Shown here: one piece after another, positions 45,575 through 54,600 of the stretch
Layout: the number at the start of each line of letters is the position of its first letter
Numbering within the stretch: position 1 is the first letter of the stretch
Assembly: GCA_027492485.1 (NCBI GenBank)
Contig: JAPUER010000029.1
Coordinates: forward strand, 4,922-68,921
Direction of reading: 5' to 3'
Length of the DNA stretch: 64,000 nucleotides
From: Betaproteobacteria bacterium
GTDB taxonomy: Bacteria > Pseudomonadota > Gammaproteobacteria > Burkholderiales > Casimicrobiaceae
Position numbers and translations under genes: made by a program
The notes under the pieces: model-generated
What the model saw: only the letters and a program-made list of their open reading frames with translations
What the model was told of the DNA's origin: nothing
The model's database searches: none

Positions 45575-45590
45575 CTGTACAAAACAACAG
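45575..45590 (-). promoter_or_regulatory. LexA (SOS) box
   Basis: CTGTACAAAACAACAG matches CTGT-N8-ACAG exactly and ends 12 bp before the polymerase start. It is in an AT-rich patch, so it overlaps the likely promoter. This is the only LexA-type site I found in the window. Confidence 0.75.
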
Positions 45591-45634
45591 ATTTGGGCGT
45601 CGTCCGCGCCGTTTCCGCAAGCCGCGTATCGAGA

Positions 45635-45756
45635 TATGGCTTTTGACCTGATAGCGGCATCCATACTGGGAAAAAGTGCGAAAAATTCTAATAGTCGACT
45701 TTAGGTCATTTACACCACTGAGCCCAAATAGAATGGCGCATCGATGAAAAAGCTGC
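45635..45756. repeat. 120-bp repeat family, copy E
   Basis: Begins ATATGGCTTTTGACC and ends ATGAAAAAGCTGCT. AGTCGACTT lies 57 bases in. The left end is the most diverged of the five. It sits between the SOS polymerase and the patatin gene, whose starts face away from each other. Confidence 0.62.
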
Positions 45757-45814
45757 TGCCTTCTCCCGCCCTGAACCACGATGTTGCGCGGCCGTTCGCC
45801 GCGGCGGTCGCGTC

Positions 45815-46915
45815 ATGAAAGCGCTGCAAATTTTTGCCGGCCCGCGGGCGCTCGCTCACCTGCGCACGCACGGCCTGGCGCCGGCGCACGTGCGCGCGAT
45901 CCCGGCGGCGGCCGGTGGCCCGAAGGGGCTGACGCTGTTGCCGCTGGATCGCTTCCTGTTCGGCGAGTGGCTGCCGCAATCGGCGCAACCGCTCGACCTG
46001 ATCGGCGCCTCGATCGGCGCCTGGCGCATGGCCGCAGCGATGCTCGACCGGCCGGCGGCGGCGATTGCCGAGCTGGAGCAGGCCTATATCCATCAGGACT
46101 ACGACGTGCCGCCGGGGCGCAAGGCGCCGACGCGGGAGCACATCAGCGAACGCTTCGCCGAGGGCATCCACGCGATGTTCGGCAAACGGGTGGACGAGGT
46201 GCTCGGCCACCCGCGCTACCGGCTGCACGTGGTCACCTCGCGCGGGCGCCACATCCTGCATCGCGACAACCGCCTGCGTTCGCCGCTGGGTTACGCCGGG
46301 GCGTTCTTCACCAACGTCGCGTCGCGCAAGGCGATGGGCGCCTGGCTGGAGCGCGCGGTGTTTTCGTCGCATCTGGCCGAGGGCCGGCCGCTGCCGTTCG
46401 CCGCCAACGACTACCGGACGCGCCGCTACGCGCTGTCGGCGGCCAACTTCGCCTCCGTAGTGCAGGCGTCGTGTTCGATCCCCTTCCTGCTCAACGCCGT
46501 GCATGACATTGCCGGTGCACCGCCGGGCGCCTACTGGGACGGCGGCATCACCGACTACCACCTGCATCTGGATTACCGGCCTGCGCCAGGCAGCGAGCCG
46601 GCGCCCGGTGTGGTGCTGTATCCGCACTTCCAGCGCGCCGTGGTGCCCGGCTGGCTCGACAAATCGCTGAAATGGCGGCATCGCAGCACCCATTTTCTCG
46701 ACGACGTCATCGTGCTGGCGCCGAATCCGGCCTGGGTCGCCACCCTGCCCAACCAAAAGCTGCCCGACCGCAGCGATTTCGCCCGCTACGGACGCGATCT
46801 GCGCGCCCGCGTCGCGGCCTGGGACACGGCAGTGGCCGAGAGCGGCCGTCTGCGCGACGAGTTTGCGGCGTGGGTCAATAGCGGCGATCCGGCGGCGGCC
46901 ACTGCGCCGTTGTGA
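45815..46915 (+). CDS. Patatin-like phospholipase family protein
   Basis: 366 residues. The catalytic dyad of the patatin fold is present: the nucleophile elbow GASIGAWRMA (about 65-74) and the aspartate in YWDGGITDYHLH. The oxyanion region AAAGGPKGL lies near the start. No signal peptide, so cytoplasmic. Probably a lipid acyl hydrolase; the substrate is unknown. Longer than the typical rssA-type protein, with an unassigned C-terminal 80 residues. Confidence 0.85.
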   Translation: MKALQIFAGPRALAHLRTHGLAPAHVRAIPAAAGGPKGLTLLPLDRFLFGEWLPQSAQPLDLIGASIGAWRMAAAMLDRPAAAIAELEQAYIHQDYDVPPGRKAPTREHISERFAEGIHAMFGKRVDEVLGHPRYRLHVVTSRGRHILHRDNRLRSPLGYAGAFFTNVASRKAMGAWLERAVFSSHLAEGRPLPFAANDYRTRRYALSAANFASVVQASCSIPFLLNAVHDIAGAPPGAYWDGGITDYHLHLDYRPAPGSEPAPGVVLYPHFQRAVVPGWLDKSLKWRHRSTHFLDDVIVLAPNPAWVATLPNQKLPDRSDFARYGRDLRARVAAWDTAVAESGRLRDEFAAWVNSGDPAAATAPL

Positions 46916-46947
46916 GCCGCCGCCTGCCGGAGCGCTAGCATCGCGGC

Positions 46948-47955
46948 ATGCAATCGACATCCGTAGCCGACCGATCTCCCGCCGCCGCCAACGGGCGCCG
47001 CCGCGTCTCGCTGGTGATCCCGATGTACAACGAGGTCGAAGCGCTGGGCGCACTGTTCGCCCGCCTCGACGCCGTGCTGCCGACCCTGGGCGGCTATGAC
47101 TTCGAGATCGTTTGCGTCAACGACGGCAGCAGCGATGGCACGCTGGCTGCGCTGGAGGCGCAATGTGCCAATCCCGGCGCCAGTGTCGCGCGGCGGGCGC
47201 TGGTGGTGGTCGACCTCAGCCGCAACTTCGGCAAGGAGGCGGCGCTGTCGGCTGGGCTGCATGTCGCCGGCGGCGACGCCGTGATTCCGATCGACGCCGA
47301 TCTGCAGGACCCGCCGGAAGCCATTGCCGCGCTGCTGGCGAAGTGGGAGGAGGGCTTTGAGGTGGTGCTGGCGCGGCGCAGCGACCGCTCGTCCGACTCG
47401 TTCGCCAAGCGCTTCAGCGCGCGTTCGTTCTACCGCATTCACAACGCCGTTGCCGACGTGAAAATCCCCGACGACGTCGGCGACTTTCGCCTGCTGGATC
47501 GGGTGGTGGTCGACGCCCTTGGCAATCTGCCCGAAAGCCGGCGCTTCATGAAGGGCCTGTTCGCCTGGGTTGGCTTCCGCACCGCAACCATCGAATATCG
47601 GCGCGATCCGCGCAGCGCCGGCAGCAGCAAGTTCAACGCCTGGAAACTGTGGAATTTCGCGCTCGAAGGGATCGCCAGTTTCTCCATTTCCCCGCTGCGC
47701 ATCTGGACGTATATCGGTCTGCTGGTAGCGACGACCGCGATGGGCTGGGGCGGCTGGATCGCGCTGCGCACGCTGATCTGGGGCGTCGACGTGCCGGGCT
47801 ACGCCTCGCTGCTGGTGGCGGTGCTCCTTCTCGGCGGGCTGCAACTGATCGGCATCGGCATGATTGGCGAATACTTGGGGCGGGCGTTCGTCGAGAGCAA
47901 GCGGCGGCCGGCTTTTTTGATTCGCCGCGTGGTGCGCAAAGTAAGCGACAAATGA
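46948..47955 (+). CDS. Family 2 glycosyltransferase, GtrB/DPG-synthase-like
   Basis: 335 residues. An N-terminal GT-A domain (VSLVIPMYNEVEALG, CVNDGSSDGT, and the DAD-type metal motif in IPIDADLQDPPE) is followed by two C-terminal membrane helices (about 245-270 and 285-310). This is the layout of GtrB and polyprenyl-phosphate glucosyltransferases, which load a sugar onto undecaprenyl phosphate. Its stop overlaps the start of the next gene (ATGA), a membrane protein that likely uses the lipid-linked sugar. No GtrA-type flippase is seen. Confidence 0.9.
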   Translation: MQSTSVADRSPAAANGRRRVSLVIPMYNEVEALGALFARLDAVLPTLGGYDFEIVCVNDGSSDGTLAALEAQCANPGASVARRALVVVDLSRNFGKEAALSAGLHVAGGDAVIPIDADLQDPPEAIAALLAKWEEGFEVVLARRSDRSSDSFAKRFSARSFYRIHNAVADVKIPDDVGDFRLLDRVVVDALGNLPESRRFMKGLFAWVGFRTATIEYRRDPRSAGSSKFNAWKLWNFALEGIASFSISPLRIWTYIGLLVATTAMGWGGWIALRTLIWGVDVPGYASLLVAVLLLGGLQLIGIGMIGEYLGRAFVESKRRPAFLIRRVVRKVSDK

Positions 47956-49697
47956 AGCCAATACCGGAAAACTACTCGCCTCTCGCTAGACTCGCCGCTT
48001 TGCTGGTTGTCTTTCTCGTTGCCGGTTTGGCGCTTAGCCATGTGGCAATCACGATCAACACGATCAAGCAATTTACGCTGACAAATGCGTTTCAGGATCA
48101 GTTCCGGCTCTACGACCGATATTTGTCGGAGCCCTTTCCGCTATCCATCTTTCTGCTGGAAAACGGACATCGTCCTATAGTGCCCGGGCTGCTGCGTTGG
48201 CTTGAGTTGAACTACTTTTCTGGTGCGCAAATACTTCAGATAACCTTCGCGTGGCTCTGCGCTGCGCTAACAAGCCTCCTGCTGCTTCGGCTCTACTACC
48301 AGGGGCGGCGTTTGCCAGTTGTGATCGGCGTTGCGGGCGCCATCGCCGCAACAATTATGTGGAACGCTAACGCTCGCATGTTCATTCATGCGTACGAAGC
48401 CGTTCATGTCTTTCCAATCTATGCGGCGCTTGTCGGGGCACTGTATTTGTCCGCCGACTGCGGGGGGCGCAGCGCTTTTTACCGACTGCTGGTTGCGTTG
48501 GTACTTTGTGTGCTTGCCACAATATCTTTCGGGCCAGGCATCGTTACGTTCGCCGCCGTTGGCTTTTTGCTCATACTGCACCGCATGCCATGGCGTGTCA
48601 TTCTTTGCTGGGCTGGTGCTTCGGCGTTTGTGTTGCTTGCCTACACCTTTTTGTTGCCAGGTGGCGATGGCGTGCGCGCTGCTTCGAAGGCGTTTGTCAT
48701 CGGCGACACCATGTACTTCCTGGCGGTCCGTGTGTCCGCATATTGGCTCGAACTCCTCACTCCCTGGTGGGGTGCTCACGTGGCGGCTAATCAGACTTTT
48801 TGCCTCGCTGTCGCATGTGTCACGGTTGGCGCAACATTTGCTGCTGTCGGAAGGCGATTCTTCCTGGGCCGGCAGTTTTCCCGCACGGAACTGGTGTCTG
48901 CCGGCCTTGTCGCGTTTGGCTTTCTCACTAACGCTGCTATTGCAATAAATCGTACCGGGCATTTTCTCGAACATCCTGGCGATGCCACGGCCGAACGCTA
49001 TCTTTGCTGGAGTGCAGTGCTTTGGCTTGGTATCGCTCTGTACTGGATTGACAGGGCCGAACAGAGGTCACACGAAAGCCTCTTGGCGATTCTCGGCGTC
49101 GTACTGTTGGTGGGATCGATCGCCATTGAGCGCGCAAACTGGTGGCGTTCCTGGTCATCGAGTACCTATCGGATTGTGCAACTGACTGCGGTCGCCTATG
49201 AACAGAATATCGCGCACCCGCATCGTCTGATTGAAATTGCAGGCGCAAACGTCGACGAGACGCAACGGGCGATAAGTCGGATGCGTGAAGCGGGCACGAT
49301 GATTTTTGCGAAGCGGGAAGAAGACCTGCTTGACCGCCAAATTCCCGTGGGTCGCATTGACACCGCCGTCGAGAGAATTTCTGCGACAGTTGACGTAGCG
49401 GACAGCAGAAATATGCCGGTTGGTTCGCCGTGGGGAATTATTGCGTTTGACTTGCCGCGCTCGATAGCTTATCGGTACAACAAGTACGAATTTTGGCTTG
49501 TTGACAGCAACAACGTAGCAAAGGGGCGTTGTGCGCGGACCGGCACGCGACGAACGGAAACGGACTATTCACGCTACTTCCGGACGGTACATAACAAAGT
49601 AGATTGCTATGTGAATAAGTCTGCATCAACGATGCAATTGGTCGCGCACCGCGGCGAGGAATGGCCTGTGATAGCGAGCGTATTGGTGCGGCAGTAG
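47952..49697 (+). CDS. Polytopic membrane protein, probable lipid-linked-sugar glycosyltransferase
   Basis: 581 residues with about 10-11 predicted membrane helices in the first 400, then a soluble tail (about 410-581) ending in a cysteine-containing segment. Fits the serotype-type transferase (GtrC-like) encoded beside GtrB, but no family motif is recognised. GC is about 53-60% in sampled lines, against about 70% in the gene before it, so the gene was probably acquired by transfer. Translationally coupled to the GtrB-like gene. Function inferred from context. Confidence 0.65.
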   Translation: MKPIPENYSPLARLAALLVVFLVAGLALSHVAITINTIKQFTLTNAFQDQFRLYDRYLSEPFPLSIFLLENGHRPIVPGLLRWLELNYFSGAQILQITFAWLCAALTSLLLLRLYYQGRRLPVVIGVAGAIAATIMWNANARMFIHAYEAVHVFPIYAALVGALYLSADCGGRSAFYRLLVALVLCVLATISFGPGIVTFAAVGFLLILHRMPWRVILCWAGASAFVLLAYTFLLPGGDGVRAASKAFVIGDTMYFLAVRVSAYWLELLTPWWGAHVAANQTFCLAVACVTVGATFAAVGRRFFLGRQFSRTELVSAGLVAFGFLTNAAIAINRTGHFLEHPGDATAERYLCWSAVLWLGIALYWIDRAEQRSHESLLAILGVVLLVGSIAIERANWWRSWSSSTYRIVQLTAVAYEQNIAHPHRLIEIAGANVDETQRAISRMREAGTMIFAKREEDLLDRQIPVGRIDTAVERISATVDVADSRNMPVGSPWGIIAFDLPRSIAYRYNKYEFWLVDSNNVAKGRCARTGTRRTETDYSRYFRTVHNKVDCYVNKSASTMQLVAHRGEEWPVIASVLVRQ

Positions 49698-49729
49698 CTT
49701 GCACCGGCGATTGCAGTTGATCTGGGCAA

Positions 49730-51394
49730 TCAGCGTTTGGTCAACTCAATTTCCCGATCCCGCAACACCTTGCGCTGGATCTTGCCCGTCGTAGTCATCG
49801 GCAATTCGCTGACGAATTCGAACTCTTTCGGATACTCGTAAGGTGCCAGCTTGCCGCGAACGTGCCTGGCAAGCTCCTCTTCGAGCGCGGCCCCTGGGCT
49901 GTATCCGGCCGCCAGTATGACGAATGCCTTGACGATGGCGCCACGGTCGCGGTCGGGCTTGCCGATGACCGCTGCCATCGCCACCGACGGGTGCTGCAGC
50001 AGGCAGCTTTCCACTTCGGCAGGCCCGATGCGATAGCCCGCACTCTTGATGACGTCGTCGCTGCGGCCTTCGTACCAGAGATACCCGTCGGCATCCATGC
50101 GCGCCATGTCGCCAGTACGGCACCAGTCGCCGTCATACTTGGCCCGGGTGCCTGCCTCGTTGTCGAGGTAGCCGAGAAAGAACACCGGATCAAGATCGCC
50201 GTGGATGTCGCGCCGGTTGACAGCAATGTCGCCGGTCTCTCCAACCTTGACCACCCGACCCAGCGCATCGATGACGGCCACCTGGTGTCCCGGGTAGGCG
50301 CGGCCCATGCTGCCCGGCCGCGCGGGCCAGAGCTTGGCGCAGTTGCCGACCACGTAGTTGAGCTCGGTCTGCCCGAACATCTCGTTGAGGGTGACGCCCA
50401 GCGCTTGCTGCGTCCAGTTGAACACGGTTTCGCCGACGCTCTCGCCGGCGCTCATGATCGAACGCAGCTTGAGCTGGTAGCGCTCGCGCGGATTGGGGAC
50501 CGCTTTCATCATCATCTTGAGCGCGGTGGGGAACAGAAAGGTGCAGGTGACCTGATGCCGCTCCAGCAACGACAGTGCGCGCTCCGGTTCGAAGCGGCCA
50601 CGATATCCGACCAGCGTGTGACCAAAGAACAACGTTGGCAGCAGCGCATCCCACAATCCGCCCGTCCATGCCCAGTCCGCAGGCGACCAGAAGACGTCGC
50701 CCGGCTGAGGAAACAGGTTGTGGGAAAAGATGAACCCGGACGAATTGCCGTACATCGCGCGATGCGGAATCAGCGCGCCCTTCGGCGGCCCGGTGGTGCC
50801 GCTGGTGTAGATGATCATCGCGGCGTCGTCCGCCCGCGTTGCCGCGACGGGCTGGTCCGGCCGCCCGCGCGCCAGCAAATCGTCCCAGTCGAGCGCATTC
50901 GCGTCCTTTGCACCGGCACACGCGATCACATGCGCCAGACCGCCGACGGCACTGCGCACGGCCAGCACATTGGGCAGCGACGAGGCGTCGCAGATGGCGG
51001 CCTTGCACCCCGCGTTACCGAGGCGAAATTCCAGTGCATCCGGTCCGAACAGCACCGTCAACGGCACGGCGACCGCGCCCAGATGCAGTACCGCCAGCAG
51101 TGAAACCGCCGTTTCGATACGCTGCGGCAGGCAAATGGCGACCCGGTCGCCCGGCTGGATACCCAGCTCCGCAAGCGCCGACGCCATCCGTACCACCCGT
51201 GCCGAAAGCTCCGCAAAGCTGACGCGCTCGCTCGCGCCGGTCTCGTCTTCCCAGACGATTGCCGTTCGCACGGCCCGCGTGGGATCGGCCTGCCAGCGAT
51301 GCGCGCAGGCGGTAGCCACATTGAATGTGTTGGGGACCAGCCAACGCCAGCGGCTGTACTCTCTCGCGTATTGATCGATCTGTTGGGTTGCCAT
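49730..51394 (-). CDS. AMP-dependent acyl-CoA synthetase/ligase
   Basis: 554 residues of the ANL superfamily. P-loop-like motif IIYTSGTTGPPKGAL, the A5-type motif NEMFGQTELNY, TGDMARMDADGYLWYEGR with the hinge aspartate, YRIGPAEVE, and TGKIQRKVLR with the catalytic lysine. It resembles medium-chain/acetyl-CoA synthetase-like enzymes; the acid cannot be told. Single gene, divergent from a small ORF at 51.4 kb. Confidence 0.92.
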   Translation of the reverse strand: MATQQIDQYAREYSRWRWLVPNTFNVATACAHRWQADPTRAVRTAIVWEDETGASERVSFAELSARVVRMASALAELGIQPGDRVAICLPQRIETAVSLLAVLHLGAVAVPLTVLFGPDALEFRLGNAGCKAAICDASSLPNVLAVRSAVGGLAHVIACAGAKDANALDWDDLLARGRPDQPVAATRADDAAMIIYTSGTTGPPKGALIPHRAMYGNSSGFIFSHNLFPQPGDVFWSPADWAWTGGLWDALLPTLFFGHTLVGYRGRFEPERALSLLERHQVTCTFLFPTALKMMMKAVPNPRERYQLKLRSIMSAGESVGETVFNWTQQALGVTLNEMFGQTELNYVVGNCAKLWPARPGSMGRAYPGHQVAVIDALGRVVKVGETGDIAVNRRDIHGDLDPVFFLGYLDNEAGTRAKYDGDWCRTGDMARMDADGYLWYEGRSDDVIKSAGYRIGPAEVESCLLQHPSVAMAAVIGKPDRDRGAIVKAFVILAAGYSPGAALEEELARHVRGKLAPYEYPKEFEFVSELPMTTTGKIQRKVLRDREIELTKR

Positions 51395-51446
51395 TGGTCG
51401 CTCCAGCGCACCTGCAGCTCGCGGTACTGATTCGTAGAATAGCGGG

Positions 51447-51602
51447 GTGAACGAACTTACGCCATCCGTTACCTACCGCCGCAAATCTGCGCTGGCCCGC
51501 GTGCTAGTCTGGCTGGCCATCGCGGTTGCGCTCGGCCTGACCTACGCGGCATATGACCAGATGGATCTCGTGCTGCAATGGGTGACGGCGCGGCTGTGTT
51601 AA
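51447..51602 (+). CDS. Possible 51-residue single-helix membrane protein
   Basis: A GTG-started frame encoding a basic N-terminus (SVTYRRKSALA), one membrane helix (VLVWLAIAVALGLTYAAY) and a short tail ending in cysteine. GC at third positions is high, as in real genes here. No clear ribosome binding site. It lies between the acyl-CoA synthetase (divergent) and the large glycosyltransferase (convergent). Unknown function. Confidence 0.45.
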   Translation: MNELTPSVTYRRKSALARVLVWLAIAVALGLTYAAYDQMDLVLQWVTARLC

Positions 51603-51627
51603 GGCGCGACCGGGCCGAGCCGGCGGT

Positions 51628-54600
51628 TCAACCGAAAATTGCCTTGATGGCCGGCGCCGCAGACTCCGGCGAAAAATTCGCCTGAACGTTGTCGATACCT
51701 GCGCGCGCCAGCGTCCGCCACAAATCGGCGTCGTTGTAGACCCGCGCAACGGCTTCGGCAAATGCGCGCGGGTCGTCCGCCACCAGCACATCAGTGCCAT
51801 CGCACAGCTTCATCCCTTCCACCGCGCAGGCCGTGGCGACGACCGGAACACCGTGGTTCATCGCCTCGTTGACTTTGCCCTTCACGCCAGCACCAAAGCG
51901 CAACGGCGCGATCGATACCCGCGCCGCCCGCAGTAGCGGCGCCGTGTCCTCCACATAGCCGAGAATCTTGAGGCCGTCCTGCGCGAGTCTGGCGATGTCG
52001 TCGGGCATATTGCTGCCGACGATCGTTGTAACCACGCCGGGCAGCAGTTTGCGGATGTGGGGCAGTATCTCCGTCGCGTACCACTTGACCGCATCCACAT
52101 TCGGCGGATGCCTGAATCCGCCGACAAACAGAAGGCCATTGCGTGACGCGTAATCGCCGCCCGCGGCGGTGGGCTGATGGATGTTCGATACGATCTCGAC
52201 GCGCGCCTGCGGCAGCAGACGCGCGAGCAACTCCTGCTCGAATCTGGAGACGACGAGCGTAGCGTCGCTGTGCGCCACGGTCGCCAACTCGCGGGCGCGG
52301 GTGGACGCGGCGCTGCGCAGCATCGAGGCGTTGCCCGTCAACTGAGCTTCGCGTTCCTCGCGAACAAAGTGCAGGTCGACCGTATCGAATATCACCCTGG
52401 CTTTGGGCGCCAGCTTGCGCACACTGTGCAGGTACTGCGAGGCAATGTAGTGGCGGCAAAAGACAATCGTGTCCAGCGTCTTGCCGCGCTCAGTGAGCAA
52501 GGCGCGCACCGAACGCACGAAAGGATGGCACATCACCTCCACACCCATTGCGGTGAGCTGAGCTGCGTATCTTGGATTGCCGTCAAGGTTGTCGGCGACA
52601 AAGGTGACGTGGTGCCCCGCCCCGCGCAGGATGCGCAGCATATTGAGCAGCCGTACCGAGCCCGAATCCTGATCGGGCGTGATCATGCAGGCTTCGACGA
52701 TCAGGATGTTGCTGCGGGTGCCGCGATGCGCTTCCTGCTCCGGTTCGACGGCGTTATCGCGATGGTTTGCGAGTGTCGCCTGCCAGCGTTCAAAGAATTT
52801 GCCCGCGTTGGTTACCTGGTGCGCCTTGATGCCGCTGTTCTCATCGCGGCCGTGGCTGACGCCTTCGAGATGGAAAATTTCGGCTGCTGGCTGATAGAGC
52901 ACGCGAAGCCCGTGCGCCCGCACCTGGAACGCCAGATCGGTGTCTTCGTAGTACGCCGGTGCATAGTATTTGTCGAACCCGCCCAGTGACAGAAACAGGT
53001 CGCGACGAATCGCCAGCGCGGCACCGGAGCAGTAGTCGACGTCGCGAACGTAGTTGAAGCGGGGATCGTCGCGGTGTTGCCCGCGGCCCCAGTTCCAGGC
53101 GCTGCCGTCGCGCCAGACAATGCCACCGGCCTCTTGAATGCTGCCATCGGCGTTGAGCAACTTGGCGCCAACGAGACCAACGTTGTCGTGCTGCGCAAAC
53201 GTATCGAGCAGCGCATCGAGCGCGCCGGGACGCACCACGGTGTCGTTGTTGAGGATGATCAGCCAATCGCCGCGCGCCGCCTGGGCGCCGGCATTGACGT
53301 TGCCGATGAATCCCAGATTGCGTTCGTTGCGCAGCACACGTATGCCGCTCACGGGCGCCAATGCCGCCGCCGCCGGTTCCGGCGAACAGTCGTCCATCAC
53401 CACGATTTCGTAGGGCTTTCGGGGGGGATTCGCGGCGATGCTGTGCAGACAGCCGAATGTCGTCTCATGCTGACCGTAGACCGGCACGACGATCGACACC
53501 ACCGGTCGCGTCATCTGCTCCGGGAAACGAAGCGGCGCGATGGTCGAAGGCTGCAAGGCGGGAAGCGCATTTGCCGTGGCCTGCGGTCGGTTGCGATACT
53601 CGGCGAGCAGGCGTGTCGTCACTGCCGGCAGGCCACCGCGCCGGTACCGCGCCATGCCGCCGCGCAGCAGTGCCGGCGAGCGGCGCAGCAGGCGCGCCGA
53701 TACCGACACGACATGTGCGACATCGCGACTGAGGCTGACCGCCTGGCGCAGCGGCCGTGTCATGCGCCAGAAGCTGCTCGCCAGCAACTCATCCCGCTCT
53801 TGTCTGACCTGCGTTGCCTCGCGCTCGAGCATCGCGATGCGCTCGCGGGCGCCCTGTTCGCGCGAATCCGACGCGTCGAGAACGTCACGCAGTTCGTCGC
53901 ATGATGTCTCCAGTGCGGTGATGTGGGCGTTCGCGGATGTGAACTGCTGCTGCAGATCGTCGACGATGTCTTCATGATACTTGCGACCGACGACGCTGTG
54001 CTCGCCCGGACCGACGGTCGCCAGTTCGCCTTCGACCGCCAGCACGGACGGTCGATGACCACCGTAGACGCCAATCCGGAAGGAGTCGAGGATCTGCACA
54101 TTCGCTGCTGGCGGATCGGTCGTCAGGGCGGCGCTTTGCTGCAACAGACGCAGCAGCTTTGCCGGATTGCCCTCGACGCGGGAAGCAGGCAGACGAGGCA
54201 GGTAACGATCGAGCCAGCGTTCGCCGCTCAGCACGGCGACGACGCGCTCGTCGCGGGCGCGCCCTCCCGGTCCGCTTTCATCGCTCGCCGCCGCGGCAAG
54301 CAAGCTGTCATGCCAAGTGTGCGGCGAGGCATCGAACGGAACCAGTCTTGCGCGGTCGTTGTTCTGCAGACGGTCGCGCAGTGCACCGATATCGGACGCC
54401 ACGATCGGCAGGCCGGAGGCGAGCGCTGCGGTGAGTGTGAACGAATACGTTTCCGGAACCTGCGACGGCAACCACAGCACGTCGGGACGCTCGATGCCGA
54501 TCAGACGCGGCAGTTCTCCGGGCTCGTAGGAGCCGGTTGCGGTGAGCATTGGCGGCAGGGGCTCCGCGGCGTGCCCGAGCAAGCGCACCGTCAGCGGTGT

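Noticed and set aside
45781..46506. Plus-strand 241-codon frame overlapping the patatin gene
   Set aside because: It is a frame-shifted shadow; the patatin frame at 45815 has the GxSxG and DGG motifs.
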